Virus record (IMG/VR): IMGVR_UViG_3300028844_004840
Location: 1-64,000 of that record
Direction: 5' to 3' (one strand)
Length of the DNA: 64,000 nucleotides
Source of the DNA: a virus
The first letter of the stretch is position 1; each line of letters opens with the position of its first letter. Below the pieces are notes generated by a model. That model was not told the origin of the DNA and did not search any database. It saw only the letters and a program-made list of their open reading frames with translations. Shown in pieces: positions 35,409 through 44,198 of the stretch. The position numbers were made by a program, and so were the translations under genes.

Positions 35409-35436
35409 TTGTACAGACGTAGTGATCGTGTAAAAT
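35409..35436 (+). promoter_or_regulatory. Promoter of the DUF1127 pair
   Basis: TTGTAC at 35409-35414, 16 nt, TAAAAT at 35431-35436. Confidence 0.45.
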
Positions 35437-35468
35437 ATCTCCTGTAGAAACAGCACATGGAGATATTT
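35433..35468 (+). promoter_or_regulatory. Perfect hairpin sequestering a Shine-Dalgarno
   Basis: AAATATCTCC (35433-35442) pairs in all 10 positions with GGAGATATTT (35459-35468), which holds the only ribosome binding site of the next gene. The loop has CTGT-AGAA-ACAG. The stem could block initiation until opened by temperature, a protein or another RNA. Confidence 0.6.
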
Positions 35469-35471
35469 AAT

Positions 35472-35609
35472 ATGTTTAAACGATTCACAAAATCTTTAGT
35501 AGTGGCGCGCACTGTGTCAGCACTATCGTATCTTTCCGACAAACAATTGGATGATATTGGAATAACTCGCGCCGATATCCGTAAACACGCGGAGAAAATC
35601 AATGCTTAA
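35472..35609 (+). CDS. DUF1127-type small protein, 45 aa
   Basis: Arg-rich N-terminal half and LSYLSDKQLDDIGITRADI are hallmarks of DUF1127 peptides, which are abundant in alphaproteobacteria and some of which bind RNA or control small-RNA turnover. Its Shine-Dalgarno is within a perfect hairpin. It overlaps a paralogue by 8 nt. Confidence 0.82.
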   Translation: MFKRFTKSLVVARTVSALSYLSDKQLDDIGITRADIRKHAEKINA

Positions 35610-35733
35610 AGCTTTCGCACGCTGGCGCACAGAAACAACAGTACAACGAGAGCTTTCTGCACTGACAGATCGTGAGTTGGCCGATATAGGTATTTCTCGT
35701 GGAGAAATAATCTATATTTCAAAAATGAAATAG
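35602..35733 (+). CDS. DUF1127-type small protein, paralogue, 43 aa
   Basis: FARWRTETTVQRELSALTDRELADIGISRGEI is a second DUF1127 sequence. GGAGAAAATCA inside the first gene is its ribosome site. The pair probably arose by duplication and is translationally coupled. Confidence 0.82.
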   Translation: MLKAFARWRTETTVQRELSALTDRELADIGISRGEIIYISKMK

Positions 35734-35735
35734 AC

Positions 35736-35806
35736 ACCCTCACCGCTGGGACGGGCATGGTTTTCTAGGCCGGAGATGGTGAGTTCGATTCTCACTGGGG
35801 GTTCCA
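35736..35806 (+). tRNA. tRNA-Arg(TCT), short
   Basis: Acceptor ACCCTCA/TGGGGGT, T73, T-arm GTGAG-TTCGATT-CTCAC perfect, CCA encoded. Anticodon arm ATGGT-TTTCTAG-GCCGG (four of five pairs) gives TCT. D-arm reduced; total only 71 nt. Confidence 0.72.
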
Positions 35807-35811
35807 AAAAC

Positions 35812-35886
35812 GCCGATATAGCTGATCTGGCTTAGCAACTGCCTTGTAAGCAGTAGAAGGGGGTTCGAGACCCTCTATCGGCACCA
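35812..35886 (+). tRNA. tRNA-Thr(TGT)
   Basis: Acceptor GCCGATA/TATCGGC, anticodon arm ACTGC-CTTGTAA-GCAGT, T-loop TTCGAGA, CCA encoded. Last tRNA of the island. Confidence 0.92.
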
Positions 35887-35891
35887 AAAAC

Positions 35892-35920
35892 TTGTGTTAT
35901 GCTGCGGGATGTGGTACTGT
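35892..35920 (+). promoter_or_regulatory. Promoter with GATGTGGTACTGTT element
   Basis: TTGTGT, 17 nt, TACTGT at 35915-35920; the element before and including the -10 matches 24760-24772. An ACTGTT-TTTAG-AACAGT hairpin overlaps the start of the transcript. Confidence 0.5.
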
Positions 35921-35961
35921 TTTTAGAACAGTATTTTTGGCCTTTATAATGGAGAAAAGCC

Positions 35962-36261
35962 ATGACCATGCACGTAGTAAGTGACTTGACTATCGGGAAC
36001 TCATCCGTAGTATCTATAAAAGAATCTGGTAAGTATTTTATTGCCGTTACTGGGGAATTTCATGGAGCCACCGCGAGTGTGTTCGTCAATATCGGAGAAA
36101 CCGCCGATTGTATTGTAACGGATTCTTCTTTCACAGAAGACGGTACTAAGGTTATGTGGCTACCCACGTGCACACTATACGTCGGTGTCGCTGGCGAAGG
36201 GGCGGCAACTTCCGTAAATGCATCTATTGCGTTGTTGGAAGAAAACTATGACCGCGTTTAG
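35962..36261 (+). CDS. Small beta-rich structural-type protein, 99 aa
   Basis: GGAGAAAAGCC precedes the ATG. Repeated short strands (SSVVSIKESGKYFIAVTGEF, ASVFVNIGETADCIVTDS) resemble small capsid or tail decoration proteins. It overlaps the tail spike start by 14 nt, so it is probably a virion accessory. Not assigned to a family. Confidence 0.7.
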   Translation: MTMHVVSDLTIGNSSVVSIKESGKYFIAVTGEFHGATASVFVNIGETADCIVTDSSFTEDGTKVMWLPTCTLYVGVAGEGAATSVNASIALLEENYDRV

Positions 36262-39200
36262 TAATCCGGTATATCCGGTTGTAAGTTACCCAATATTGGC
36301 GGCTGTATTTGGTTCTGTGACAGGTGGTACACCCATAACAAACCTACCTGATTCTGTTTTAGCCCCCTTTACTACTGCTGTATGGGGGCAGTCAGAACAT
36401 CAGCACATCCTTAATGAGTTTGATGATCGCTTAGACCCAGAATCACTCGTGGATCAAGATCGTGTAACATTTTGGTGGCACGACCGCACGAACAATGACG
36501 CTGCGGGAGTACAGTCCGTTACCCTGAATGACGCAACTGTTGCTACAAGCACAGTTACAGCAGCTATGGTCGCAATGGGAAACACCTTTATGCGTCAAAT
36601 ACCTGATCGCGACATTAAAATTGTGATGCATACACAATCAGGCACATCACCAAGTGAAATAATGGACAACAGTGCTATTCCAGAGACACCTGATGGAGAA
36701 GAGGATAACGCCCCGCGCCGTTGGCAAGACGACTGGGCGCTAAATGCAGCGGCAACGGCTGACGGACATCTAATCGACCACCCGTGGCATTCGTGGTTTG
36801 CCGCACCAGGATCTTACGCCGACGACTACGGTCAAAACATGTTTACATTTATAAAAGGCCGCGACCACGAGACAGGCGCGGAACTTGTTTATTCGGACAC
36901 CGACCCCCTCGATGTGAACGGCATTCAAGTGTCGCGAACACTGCGCGATGTATATACACACGAACCTGCTTGGGTGGTTCCGTCCAGCAGCCATGTATTT
37001 ATCCCAACGGACGACCTGAATAACGCAACCACGTTATCTGCGGGCGGTATAGATTTCTCGCTGCTCAACAAACAACGATCAACAGAAAGCTGGCGCACGG
37101 TTATTCGAAACGAAGCGCTGTCTGCGCATTTCTCGAATGAGGTACCACATCTTAACGGATACGCCAACGGTGAAGACCAAGGAGGCGAGTGGCGCGACCA
37201 AGCACACCCTACGGGGATAATCGATGCAGGAATTAACCGCATGGCACGCCAGATCGCGCATACGATTATGCGTGGGGCGGATGTTACCTCATGGGATGTT
37301 CCATCAATCACAGACGCAGAATGGCAAGATGACGGTTCCTATATGGAAATGTGGTCTAGTGCTGGTCCCGTAACAAGCGCACGAGCTGCTAAGGCTGGGG
37401 AGTTTCTAGCCTCACTAGGTGTGGCCCAAGTTGAAGCGATGAACGACGCCGTTAAAGACGGTCGTGTCCACACGGGGCACCGCGTAGCCAACTTTGAAAG
37501 CGCGGCTGACTGGTCCGCTCGAACAGGTATTTCACTACCCAATATTGAAGCAGATGTACATATTGAAGGTGTGGACTTCACAGGGCTGAATATTCGTATT
37601 GAGGGGGATAATACCGTCACATTTACTGATTGTCTTTTCAATCACAGTGATGGCCCTAATCTTCTCGACGTATTCAAAAACGCTACTGCTATCGCTGAGT
37701 ATTGCACATTCTCGTGTGATGGGGACGGAACAGGCCCCGGTACTCTGGCGCGACGTAGATATGAAGCAGACGGCACGGGCCATTTCGCAACGATACTTTG
37801 CCGTGCAGAAGGGTATCCGAGCGATTCCATTAAGCCGACTGATAGCGATATTGCGCTGTTTAACTACTGCGACACGCCTCTAAACAGCACGGTCAACCCT
37901 ATCGTTTACGTGTCTGGAACGTATGACGTTGGTGTTAAAGTAACTGCAGATAATATTCGCAATCCTTTCGTTTGGGTAAACACCGTTACGGGAAACACAG
38001 ATGCACCAGACTTTAGCGCATCTACAGGAACCACCATCAATGGTTGGGAGGCAACCAACATCCATGCGGATAACATGACGCTCGTAAATGGCGCTAATGC
38101 TATCATCTTCGGTAACGTCTTAAACATGGACCCTAACCGCCGACAGTTTCCGCGCGACAATCCAAACACGAGCAATTTCGTCATCGGGCCTAACGCGAAC
38201 CTATGGAGCGAAGGGGTAAACGCGCCGAACGCCATAATTGCAGGAAACCTATGCCTGCGTGATCCGGACGAAATTGGTGGTCAGCCAATGGCAGGCTTTA
38301 ACGGAGCGTCGTACCTATTGAACCGCATTGAAAGCTTCTCACATGAAGGTGTCAGATATGTTCGTGACATGACTGCGGACCAATCCGCCACATTTGAGGG
38401 CAATATAGACCCAACCACTGGGCAGCCTATCGTACTGCCTACAGGCGGTGTGGACGGTGTTGTGGATCGTACTTTGCTGGAGCCTGTATTGGTTCACGGA
38501 CGTACAGCTACCTCTCGCGCGCAACGCAACAGCGCAGCCGTGGTGCTTGATCATTGGACTGATGTTATGGGCGTTGAGATTGATGGTCAGCCAGCACACC
38601 GTGCGGAGATTCAGTCGAATGGTCGTGTGCGTGTCTATCCTAATTCGGGCGCGTTCACTAACACCTCGCTAATCTCATTTGCAGGTGGGGGTTCATCAGG
38701 CTTTGTGGATCACAACGCGGACGCCTTCGCGGGTTTGTGGGATGATTTCCCAATTGTGGACGTAGGTTTGGGGGATCTTGCAGGTGTTCCGTTGAGTGTT
38801 CTTCCTGACCCTGCAATTTTGGAAAGCACCATTGTGGGCGCAGCGTCGTTCAGCACGACAATTGATGGCCCTCTTTTCTACGATACAGCCAGAATTCCAG
38901 CTAACACGTTCGAGCTTACCGCGCTGTTCAGAGGCTCTGTGTCCACTGAACAAGGAGGCACAGCCCGTCTTTTAAACATTAGCGGATCGCAAATGAGTCT
39001 TGAAGCGCTGTCTAATGGTAATCTGAGATTATCGCTTCGTGATGGGGCTAACGTCAAGGTTGTAGATCTTGTGACGGCAGATCAGGGGTATACTAAAGGT
39101 GTCGTATTTGAAGTCATCATCAGTGTTGATATGGCCAACGGATACGCACGTATGTGGCTCGACGGCACACAAGTGCTTGACGCGACATTTGCAGCAACAG

Positions 39201-39409
39201 TAGCCCTTTCAGCCAGCCGAAATGTTAGCTTGCTAGCGTCAACTAACAGTGGGACGAATCAGACCGTGGGCACGGTGGAACGTTTGGCGGTGTGGTTTGA
39301 AGCAGCACCTGACGGAACGCTTCCATTGGGAATACCGCACAAAGATATTTCCGGCGGACCATCCACTGTCAATGCAGATACGTGGAAACTAGGGGCGGAC
39401 GCAACCTAA
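36248..39409 (+). CDS. Putative tail spike with SGNH-like esterase and beta-helix, 1053 aa
   Basis: Start ATG 36248 inside the previous gene (GGAAGAAAACT). Residues 1-340 resemble an SGNH hydrolase: VWGQSEHQH (46-53) as block I and DQAHPTG (317-323) as the terminal Asp-His block. Residues about 400-720 look like a right-handed beta-helix (VDFTGLNIRIEGDNTVTFTD). The last 200 residues are LamG-like (FELTALFRGSVSTEQGGT, ARMWLDGTQVLDATF). Such proteins bind and deacetylate or cut surface glycans. Enzyme activity is inferred. Confidence 0.65.
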   Translation: MTAFSNPVYPVVSYPILAAVFGSVTGGTPITNLPDSVLAPFTTAVWGQSEHQHILNEFDDRLDPESLVDQDRVTFWWHDRTNNDAAGVQSVTLNDATVATSTVTAAMVAMGNTFMRQIPDRDIKIVMHTQSGTSPSEIMDNSAIPETPDGEEDNAPRRWQDDWALNAAATADGHLIDHPWHSWFAAPGSYADDYGQNMFTFIKGRDHETGAELVYSDTDPLDVNGIQVSRTLRDVYTHEPAWVVPSSSHVFIPTDDLNNATTLSAGGIDFSLLNKQRSTESWRTVIRNEALSAHFSNEVPHLNGYANGEDQGGEWRDQAHPTGIIDAGINRMARQIAHTIMRGADVTSWDVPSITDAEWQDDGSYMEMWSSAGPVTSARAAKAGEFLASLGVAQVEAMNDAVKDGRVHTGHRVANFESAADWSARTGISLPNIEADVHIEGVDFTGLNIRIEGDNTVTFTDCLFNHSDGPNLLDVFKNATAIAEYCTFSCDGDGTGPGTLARRRYEADGTGHFATILCRAEGYPSDSIKPTDSDIALFNYCDTPLNSTVNPIVYVSGTYDVGVKVTADNIRNPFVWVNTVTGNTDAPDFSASTGTTINGWEATNIHADNMTLVNGANAIIFGNVLNMDPNRRQFPRDNPNTSNFVIGPNANLWSEGVNAPNAIIAGNLCLRDPDEIGGQPMAGFNGASYLLNRIESFSHEGVRYVRDMTADQSATFEGNIDPTTGQPIVLPTGGVDGVVDRTLLEPVLVHGRTATSRAQRNSAAVVLDHWTDVMGVEIDGQPAHRAEIQSNGRVRVYPNSGAFTNTSLISFAGGGSSGFVDHNADAFAGLWDDFPIVDVGLGDLAGVPLSVLPDPAILESTIVGAASFSTTIDGPLFYDTARIPANTFELTALFRGSVSTEQGGTARLLNISGSQMSLEALSNGNLRLSLRDGANVKVVDLVTADQGYTKGVVFEVIISVDMANGYARMWLDGTQVLDATFAATVALSASRNVSLLASTNSGTNQTVGTVERLAVWFEAAPDGTLPLGIPHKDISGGPSTVNADTWKLGADAT

Positions 39410-39422
39410 CACGCAAAACAAA

Positions 39423-39452
39423 AGAGTAAGCCCCGCTAAGTGGGCTTACTCT
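39423..39452 (+). terminator. Stem-loop after the tail spike
   Basis: Perfect 11-bp stem AGAGTAAGCCC/GGGCTTACTCT (39423-39433 with 39442-39452) with an 8-nt loop; no T-run follows. Confidence 0.6.
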
Positions 39453-39549
39453 CCCCGCCAGCAATGGTTAATTTACCCAATTAATTCCTCAAACCAACCC
39501 TCCCCTCAAATACCCTGTCAGAAACAGAAACCAAATCAACCCACATATG

Positions 39550-39578
39550 TTGACTTGTGCTTAGCAATTCTGTTAAGG
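39550..39578 (+). promoter_or_regulatory. Late-type promoter of the head genes
   Basis: TTGACT at 39550-39555, 17 nt, TTAAGG at 39573-39578. TTGACT-17 promoters also precede the scaffold (41544) and tail tube (55797) genes. Confidence 0.5.
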
Positions 39579-39585
39579 TGAAAAC

Positions 39586-41229
39586 ATGAATGCACAAGTA
39601 CCCAACCCCGAAGCTAGATCAATTCTATCTATACCATTCCGCGCAGCCCTTTCAGTGCACCCAGATTACACATACTGGGCACCGCACTGGGAGACAATTC
39701 GTGACGCGGAAATAGGTGAAGTTGAAGTAAAGCGCAAGGCAGATAAGTACCTTCCTAAGCTGTCTAGTCAAGACGCCAGCGAATATCAATCATACCTGCG
39801 CCGAGCCGTGTTTTTCAACATGACCTCACGCACGCTTAACTCTTTATATGGGACTGTGTTCCGCCGCGCCCCTAAAGTTTCAGGGCTACAGGCGAAAACG
39901 CTGGAAGCAGCAAAATCCATAACCAAAGATGGTACAAGCCTTCATTTGATGGCAAAAACTACTGTTAAAGAAGTTCTAGCCGTTGGACGCTATGGTCTGA
40001 TGGTCGACGCCGAGCAGGACGGGCGTGGAGGAGCACACGTGGCGTGCTACACCGCAGAGAACATCATCGATTGGGATATGGCAGAAGTTGGAGGCAAGTG
40101 GCAACTTGTGCGTGTTGTGCTGCGTGAAATATTTTACGACAGAGATGAGGCGTGGGGACCGTACCAGTACAAGGCACGTTTTCGTGTACTAGTTCTAGAT
40201 GAATCTACAGGCAGTCCGGTATACAAGCAATTTGTGTTTATCAATGAAATTGGAACAAATGTTCCTGACGTCGACGCGCTTGACGGTGCCACAGAAATTG
40301 TACCAAAAGTGCGCGGGGCGGAGTTGGATTATATTCCGTTTATAATCGTAGGACCGTTTACAAACCATCCTGATGTGCAAAAGCCGCCCATGCTCGATAT
40401 TGTAACATTAAATTATTCTCACTATCTATCTTACGCGGACATGGAATCCGCACGTTTTTTGACGGCGTCACCTGTTTACAAGGTCAATCTAACGAACGCA
40501 GATTCTGCACCAGATTTTAAAGTTGGACCCAATGTTGTGTGGCAATTTGGTCCGGGCGAAGATGGGGGAATTATCGAGTTCACGGGACACGGTTTACGCT
40601 TCTTAGAAAATGCCATGAAAGACAAAGAGGCACAAATTTCTGCCATTGGTGGACGCCTGATGCCAGGCGCATCGAGAGGTGCGGCGGAGAGCGATAACGC
40701 ATTAGCGCTGAAAGAGCAGAACGAACAAACGATGTTACTGAATCTCGCTGATACTGTCGATGAAGCCACTACAAAAATACTCCGTTGGTGGGCTGACTGG
40801 AACAACGTTAGTAAGGATGCTGTAGAGAAAATTGTTTTTGAAATAAATAGAGATTTCTTGATCAGTGATGGAGGCGCACGCGAGTTTCGCGCAATTCAAC
40901 AAATGTACGAAGCTGGTATCATCCCAGTCGATGTTGTGTATTCGTACCTGCGTAAGAATGACGTAATTCCGGAATGGATGTCCGAGGAAGAATTTGCTAG
41001 CAGATTGAACGATAGTAAGCAGTTCCCCAATATGGTCGACGTACTTGCGCGTATGAAGAATTTCCCCGATGCGAATGCTTTTCATGAATTTGAAATGCAG
41101 AAAAAAATGATGAACAACGCTGAAACAGTCGCGCCAGGACCAAACGATCCCGATAATCCGCCAGTACAGCCTGAACAGGTTAGAGGCGGGCGCGCATCAG
41201 AATCCTCTGGAAATGCAAAAATACAATAA
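39586..41229 (+). CDS. Portal protein (DUF4055-like)
   Basis: 547 aa, expected to form the dodecameric portal. The sequence LRRAVFFNMTSRTLNSLYGTV then VKEVLAVGRYGLMVDAEQ and the later LENAMKDKEAQISAIGGRLM are typical of DUF4055 phage portals. The Pro/Asn-rich C-terminal tail (PGPNDPDNPPVQPEQV) is also common. Position before scaffold and capsid supports the call. Confidence 0.88.
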   Translation: MNAQVPNPEARSILSIPFRAALSVHPDYTYWAPHWETIRDAEIGEVEVKRKADKYLPKLSSQDASEYQSYLRRAVFFNMTSRTLNSLYGTVFRRAPKVSGLQAKTLEAAKSITKDGTSLHLMAKTTVKEVLAVGRYGLMVDAEQDGRGGAHVACYTAENIIDWDMAEVGGKWQLVRVVLREIFYDRDEAWGPYQYKARFRVLVLDESTGSPVYKQFVFINEIGTNVPDVDALDGATEIVPKVRGAELDYIPFIIVGPFTNHPDVQKPPMLDIVTLNYSHYLSYADMESARFLTASPVYKVNLTNADSAPDFKVGPNVVWQFGPGEDGGIIEFTGHGLRFLENAMKDKEAQISAIGGRLMPGASRGAAESDNALALKEQNEQTMLLNLADTVDEATTKILRWWADWNNVSKDAVEKIVFEINRDFLISDGGAREFRAIQQMYEAGIIPVDVVYSYLRKNDVIPEWMSEEEFASRLNDSKQFPNMVDVLARMKNFPDANAFHEFEMQKKMMNNAETVAPGPNDPDNPPVQPEQVRGGRASESSGNAKIQ

Positions 41230-41279
41230 TACACGTAAAGGCTCGGATACTGTTACGCAGAATCTGGTGAAGGAAACTA

Positions 41280-41504
41280 ATGACTAAAAAAATTGTAGGG
41301 GTAAATCCTGAGTATGCCGACCACGACGAAATTGATTACGACGTCGAAGATTTAATTGCTGAATTTGAGCATGGCGTTGTAACATTTGATGAATTGAAGT
41401 GCATAGTGGGAACTGAGACCGCGCGCTCAGTCCAAAATCGCGTCCATGGGGAGGGGGATCCAAGTGACCCTGAAACGTATTTCGATGACCCTTCCGCGTA
41501 TTAA
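41280..41504 (+). CDS. Hypothetical acidic protein, 74 aa
   Basis: GAAGGAAACTA precedes the ATG. Strongly acidic (DYDVEDLIAEFEHGVVTFDE). Between portal and scaffold; perhaps a head-assembly accessory. Confidence 0.72.
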   Translation: MTKKIVGVNPEYADHDEIDYDVEDLIAEFEHGVVTFDELKCIVGTETARSVQNRVHGEGDPSDPETYFDDPSAY

Positions 41505-41543
41505 CTCTAAAAAGTACCAGCCTGACCCTTTTATGCACTTTTC

Positions 41544-41572
41544 TTGACTTTTAACGTGTAGTCAGGTAGAAA
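41544..41572 (+). promoter_or_regulatory. Late-type promoter of scaffold and capsid
   Basis: TTGACT at 41544-41549, 17 nt, TAGAAA at 41567-41572. Confidence 0.55.
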
Positions 41573-41579
41573 TATCCTC

Positions 41580-41712
41580 ACAGCCTTATGTGCGAAATTG
41601 TACAGCAATCAGCACATGGCTGCATCTACTACTGGAGACACCCATGTCTCCACCCGTCGCGGAGCGATGGTCCAAACAAACACAAGGGTCCATCGCGGGG
41701 CGGTGGGAAAAA
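41580..41712 (+). promoter_or_regulatory. Structured leader of the scaffold gene
   Basis: TGGAGACA-CCCA-TGTCTCCA is followed by a second structure in which CCACC/GGTGG and GCGATGG/CCATCGC are nested; the last strand covers the region just before the start codon. It may control scaffold synthesis. Confidence 0.45.
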
Positions 41713-41715
41713 TAA

Positions 41716-42522
41716 ATGGCAACAACTATTCCATTCGCACAACTGTCTGATATTCCGGAGGGACTCCGTGAACACGCAGTTGAGACAGACGGCACTTACA
41801 CTGTTAGTGTAGAATTCTCAGGACGAGTAAAAGAGTTTCGAGACAACAATGTTGAAGTTTCCAAAGAACGTGACGGACTAAAATCTGTGTTATCTCAATA
41901 CGAGCAAGCCACTGGTGTTACCATGGAAGCGCTCGAAGAAGGTAAACTTGATGACTTTGTGTCGACGTTTACGACACTAAAAGATACCAAGCAGCGTGTA
42001 GACGACGGAAAACTTGTCGAGGAGACTTCACTAGAAGAAGCGTCCGCATCCCGCGTTTCTGAGGTACACAACTCGTATCGAGGACAGCTAGCAGACAGTG
42101 CTAAAGAACGTGACGCGCATAAAGCCCGTGCAGATGCTGCGGAAAAACGCGCGAATTCCATGGTACTGGAAAATGCAGTACGTATCGCGGCAGGAGATGT
42201 CGATGTTGGAATGCTGGAAAACGCCGTCCAGATGATTTTACCGCAGGCGCACGGAATATTCCGTGTTGACGATAAAGGTGGAATTACACCGAAAGACGCG
42301 GACGGAACAGTGATTTACGGGGGCGATGGAATGTCGCCAATGTCGATTAAAGAATGGTTGCTAAAGCAGCGTGAGACGAACGACTTCTTATTCAAAGGAG
42401 CTACTGGCGGAGGGGCACACGGCTCCAACAACAACGACAGTGGTAAAATGACTTTTGATCAGATGCAGAAGGCCAACATTCGTCCCGAAGAGCGTATGCG
42501 CCTAGCGCGCGCAGGCAAATAA
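41716..42522 (+). CDS. Capsid scaffolding protein
   Basis: 268 aa. Helical, Lys/Glu-rich central part with coiled-coil pattern (residues about 35-150; GRVKEFRDNNVEVSKERDGL, ERDAHKARADAAEKRANS), then a C-terminus ending in the charged helix PEERMRLARAGK. This layout and the place directly before the capsid gene are typical of internal scaffolds. Confidence 0.8.
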   Translation: MATTIPFAQLSDIPEGLREHAVETDGTYTVSVEFSGRVKEFRDNNVEVSKERDGLKSVLSQYEQATGVTMEALEEGKLDDFVSTFTTLKDTKQRVDDGKLVEETSLEEASASRVSEVHNSYRGQLADSAKERDAHKARADAAEKRANSMVLENAVRIAAGDVDVGMLENAVQMILPQAHGIFRVDDKGGITPKDADGTVIYGGDGMSPMSIKEWLLKQRETNDFLFKGATGGGAHGSNNNDSGKMTFDQMQKANIRPEERMRLARAGK

Positions 42523-42529
42523 ATTTTTC

Positions 42530-42715
42530 CCGTGGAGGGCGTTACAGCGCCCTTCACTCCCACACTAATTACTAATTTCACACCACGGGGTGGTACTGAG
42601 ATTTCACGAAATACCTTCGACACAACTTGGGCTAGTCGAAGGGTATTAACAACAGGCTCGGGGAGCCTGCTTCCACAGCCCGAAGTAACCCTACTTGGAT
42701 AGCAAGCAACCTGAA
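42530..42715 (+). other. Hairpin-rich spacer between scaffold and capsid genes
   Basis: Four stem-loops in 190 bp: GGGCG/CGCCC, ACCAC/GGTGGT, CCTTCGAC/GTCGAAGG and CAGGCT/AGCCTG. Probably mRNA processing or stabilising structures that raise capsid over scaffold synthesis. Confidence 0.5.
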
Positions 42716-42729
42716 CTTAGGAGATTAAA

Positions 42730-43656
42730 GTGCTTACTCTTTTTGAAGCTGCAAAGCTTAATTCCGGTGACGTCGTACGTGCGACAATCATCGAGCACTT
42801 CGCCCGTTCGTCTGAACTATTGCGCGCAGCGCAATTTATCGACGTACAAGGCGGAGCATATGTCTACAACATGGAAGGCCAACTTGGCGCTTCTGCGTTC
42901 CGTGGTGTTGGTCAAGGATACACGCCTAGCGCTGGTATTGTCAACCCAGAAACCGAGCGCTTGCGCATCATCGGTGGAGAATTGGACGTAGACTTAGCAA
43001 CACTGAAAATTCATGGCGAAAATGTTCGTTCTCAGTACGAACTCATGAAGGTTAAATCAATCTCACTCGCCATCGGCGCTGCGATGATTAACGGTAACTC
43101 TGTAAACAACCCACTAGAATTTGACGGCCTACGTCAGCGTATTGGTGGATCACAGTTGATTGAAGCGGGCGCTACAGACGGTGGAGATCCTCTTTCCATC
43201 CAAAAACTGTACGAACTAATCGATGCTGTCGATAATCCAACTCACCTGATCATGTCGAAAAAAATGCGCGCACTTCTTTCCGGCGCAGCGCACGACATCA
43301 ACGTGGGGGGCTTCATCAGTTATACCGACGACGAATTTGGCCGCAAGGTTATGATGTTCGACGGCCTACCGATTTTGATCACAGACTACGACAACTTCGG
43401 CAACCAGATCATCGACTTCAATGAAGTTGGCGGAACTGGATCGACAGCTACTGCCACGTCAGTATATGCCGCAAGCATGGGTCCTGGCGGCGTCATCGGA
43501 CTGCAAAACGGTACGATGGAAGTTCGCGATCTCGGTGAATTGCAGACACAGCCAGTTATGCGTACGCGCGTCGAGTGGCTTGTCGGTATGGCAGTGGAAG
43601 GACAGCGTTCTGCTGGACGTCTACGCGGTATCAGCAACGCAGCCGTAACAAAGTAA
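42730..43656 (+). CDS. Major capsid protein
   Basis: 308 aa with a GTG start behind TAGGAGATTAAA. It begins at an amphipathic helix (LTLFEAAKLNSGDVVRATII) and has HK97-like features: a long helix region (VRSQYELMKVKSISLAIGAA), DNPTHLIMSKKMRALLSGAA as the P-domain spine, and C-terminal VMRTRVEWLVGMAVEGQRSA. Position and size support the call. Confidence 0.88.
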   Translation: MLTLFEAAKLNSGDVVRATIIEHFARSSELLRAAQFIDVQGGAYVYNMEGQLGASAFRGVGQGYTPSAGIVNPETERLRIIGGELDVDLATLKIHGENVRSQYELMKVKSISLAIGAAMINGNSVNNPLEFDGLRQRIGGSQLIEAGATDGGDPLSIQKLYELIDAVDNPTHLIMSKKMRALLSGAAHDINVGGFISYTDDEFGRKVMMFDGLPILITDYDNFGNQIIDFNEVGGTGSTATATSVYAASMGPGGVIGLQNGTMEVRDLGELQTQPVMRTRVEWLVGMAVEGQRSAGRLRGISNAAVTK

Positions 43657-43720
43657 AAGTGTTCTGAGGGGCTTAGGTCCCTCACCATACCCCCTCAGAA
43701 ATCTTAGGAGAAAACTGAAA

Positions 43721-44188
43721 ATGGCACGTTCCAACGTAAACTACCTGTTTGACGCAAGCACCGCGTTTGTACAAGCAGGAACTGGGCAAACAATCACTGC
43801 ATCTGAAAATCTCGCGTCTCGTGTGAATTTGGATAAGATGGTTAACGCCCGTGCAGACGGCGAGCTGCGCAACAAACTAGGCGCAGAAGGCTACGCAATC
43901 GTAATCGCGATTTCGGCAGCGAAAGCAAGTGCTGGTGATGAATCATACAGCTTTGTTGTACAAGCAACTGACGCAGCAGGCGGAAACGCTGCTGACGTAG
44001 GTAGCTTGACAATTCCAGCCACAGCAGCAGCCGCTGGACAGTGGGTTGTACACGTAGATGCTGACACTGTTGAGCGTCTCGGCGCTCCAAATAATGTGCA
44101 GTTAAATGTTGCAGCCAATGTATCCGGCACGTCACCTTCCGTAACGGTAGCTGCAGCATGGCTGGCGTACAACCGCGTAAACGGTTAA
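43721..44188 (+). CDS. Capsid cement/decoration protein (Bbp16-like)
   Basis: 155 aa. YLFDASTAFVQAGTGQTITA and later EGYAIVIAISAAKASAGDES resemble Bbp16-type capsid-stabilising proteins, which are encoded directly after the capsid gene as here. TTAGGAGAAAACTGAAA precedes the ATG. Ala-rich, beta-rich. Confidence 0.68.
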   Translation: MARSNVNYLFDASTAFVQAGTGQTITASENLASRVNLDKMVNARADGELRNKLGAEGYAIVIAISAAKASAGDESYSFVVQATDAAGGNAADVGSLTIPATAAAAGQWVVHVDADTVERLGAPNNVQLNVAANVSGTSPSVTVAAAWLAYNRVNG

Positions 44189-44198
44189 ACAAATACAG

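Noticed and set aside
42695-42991. 98-aa + strand ORF at the capsid start
   Set aside because: It is a shifted frame of the capsid gene without its own ribosome site.
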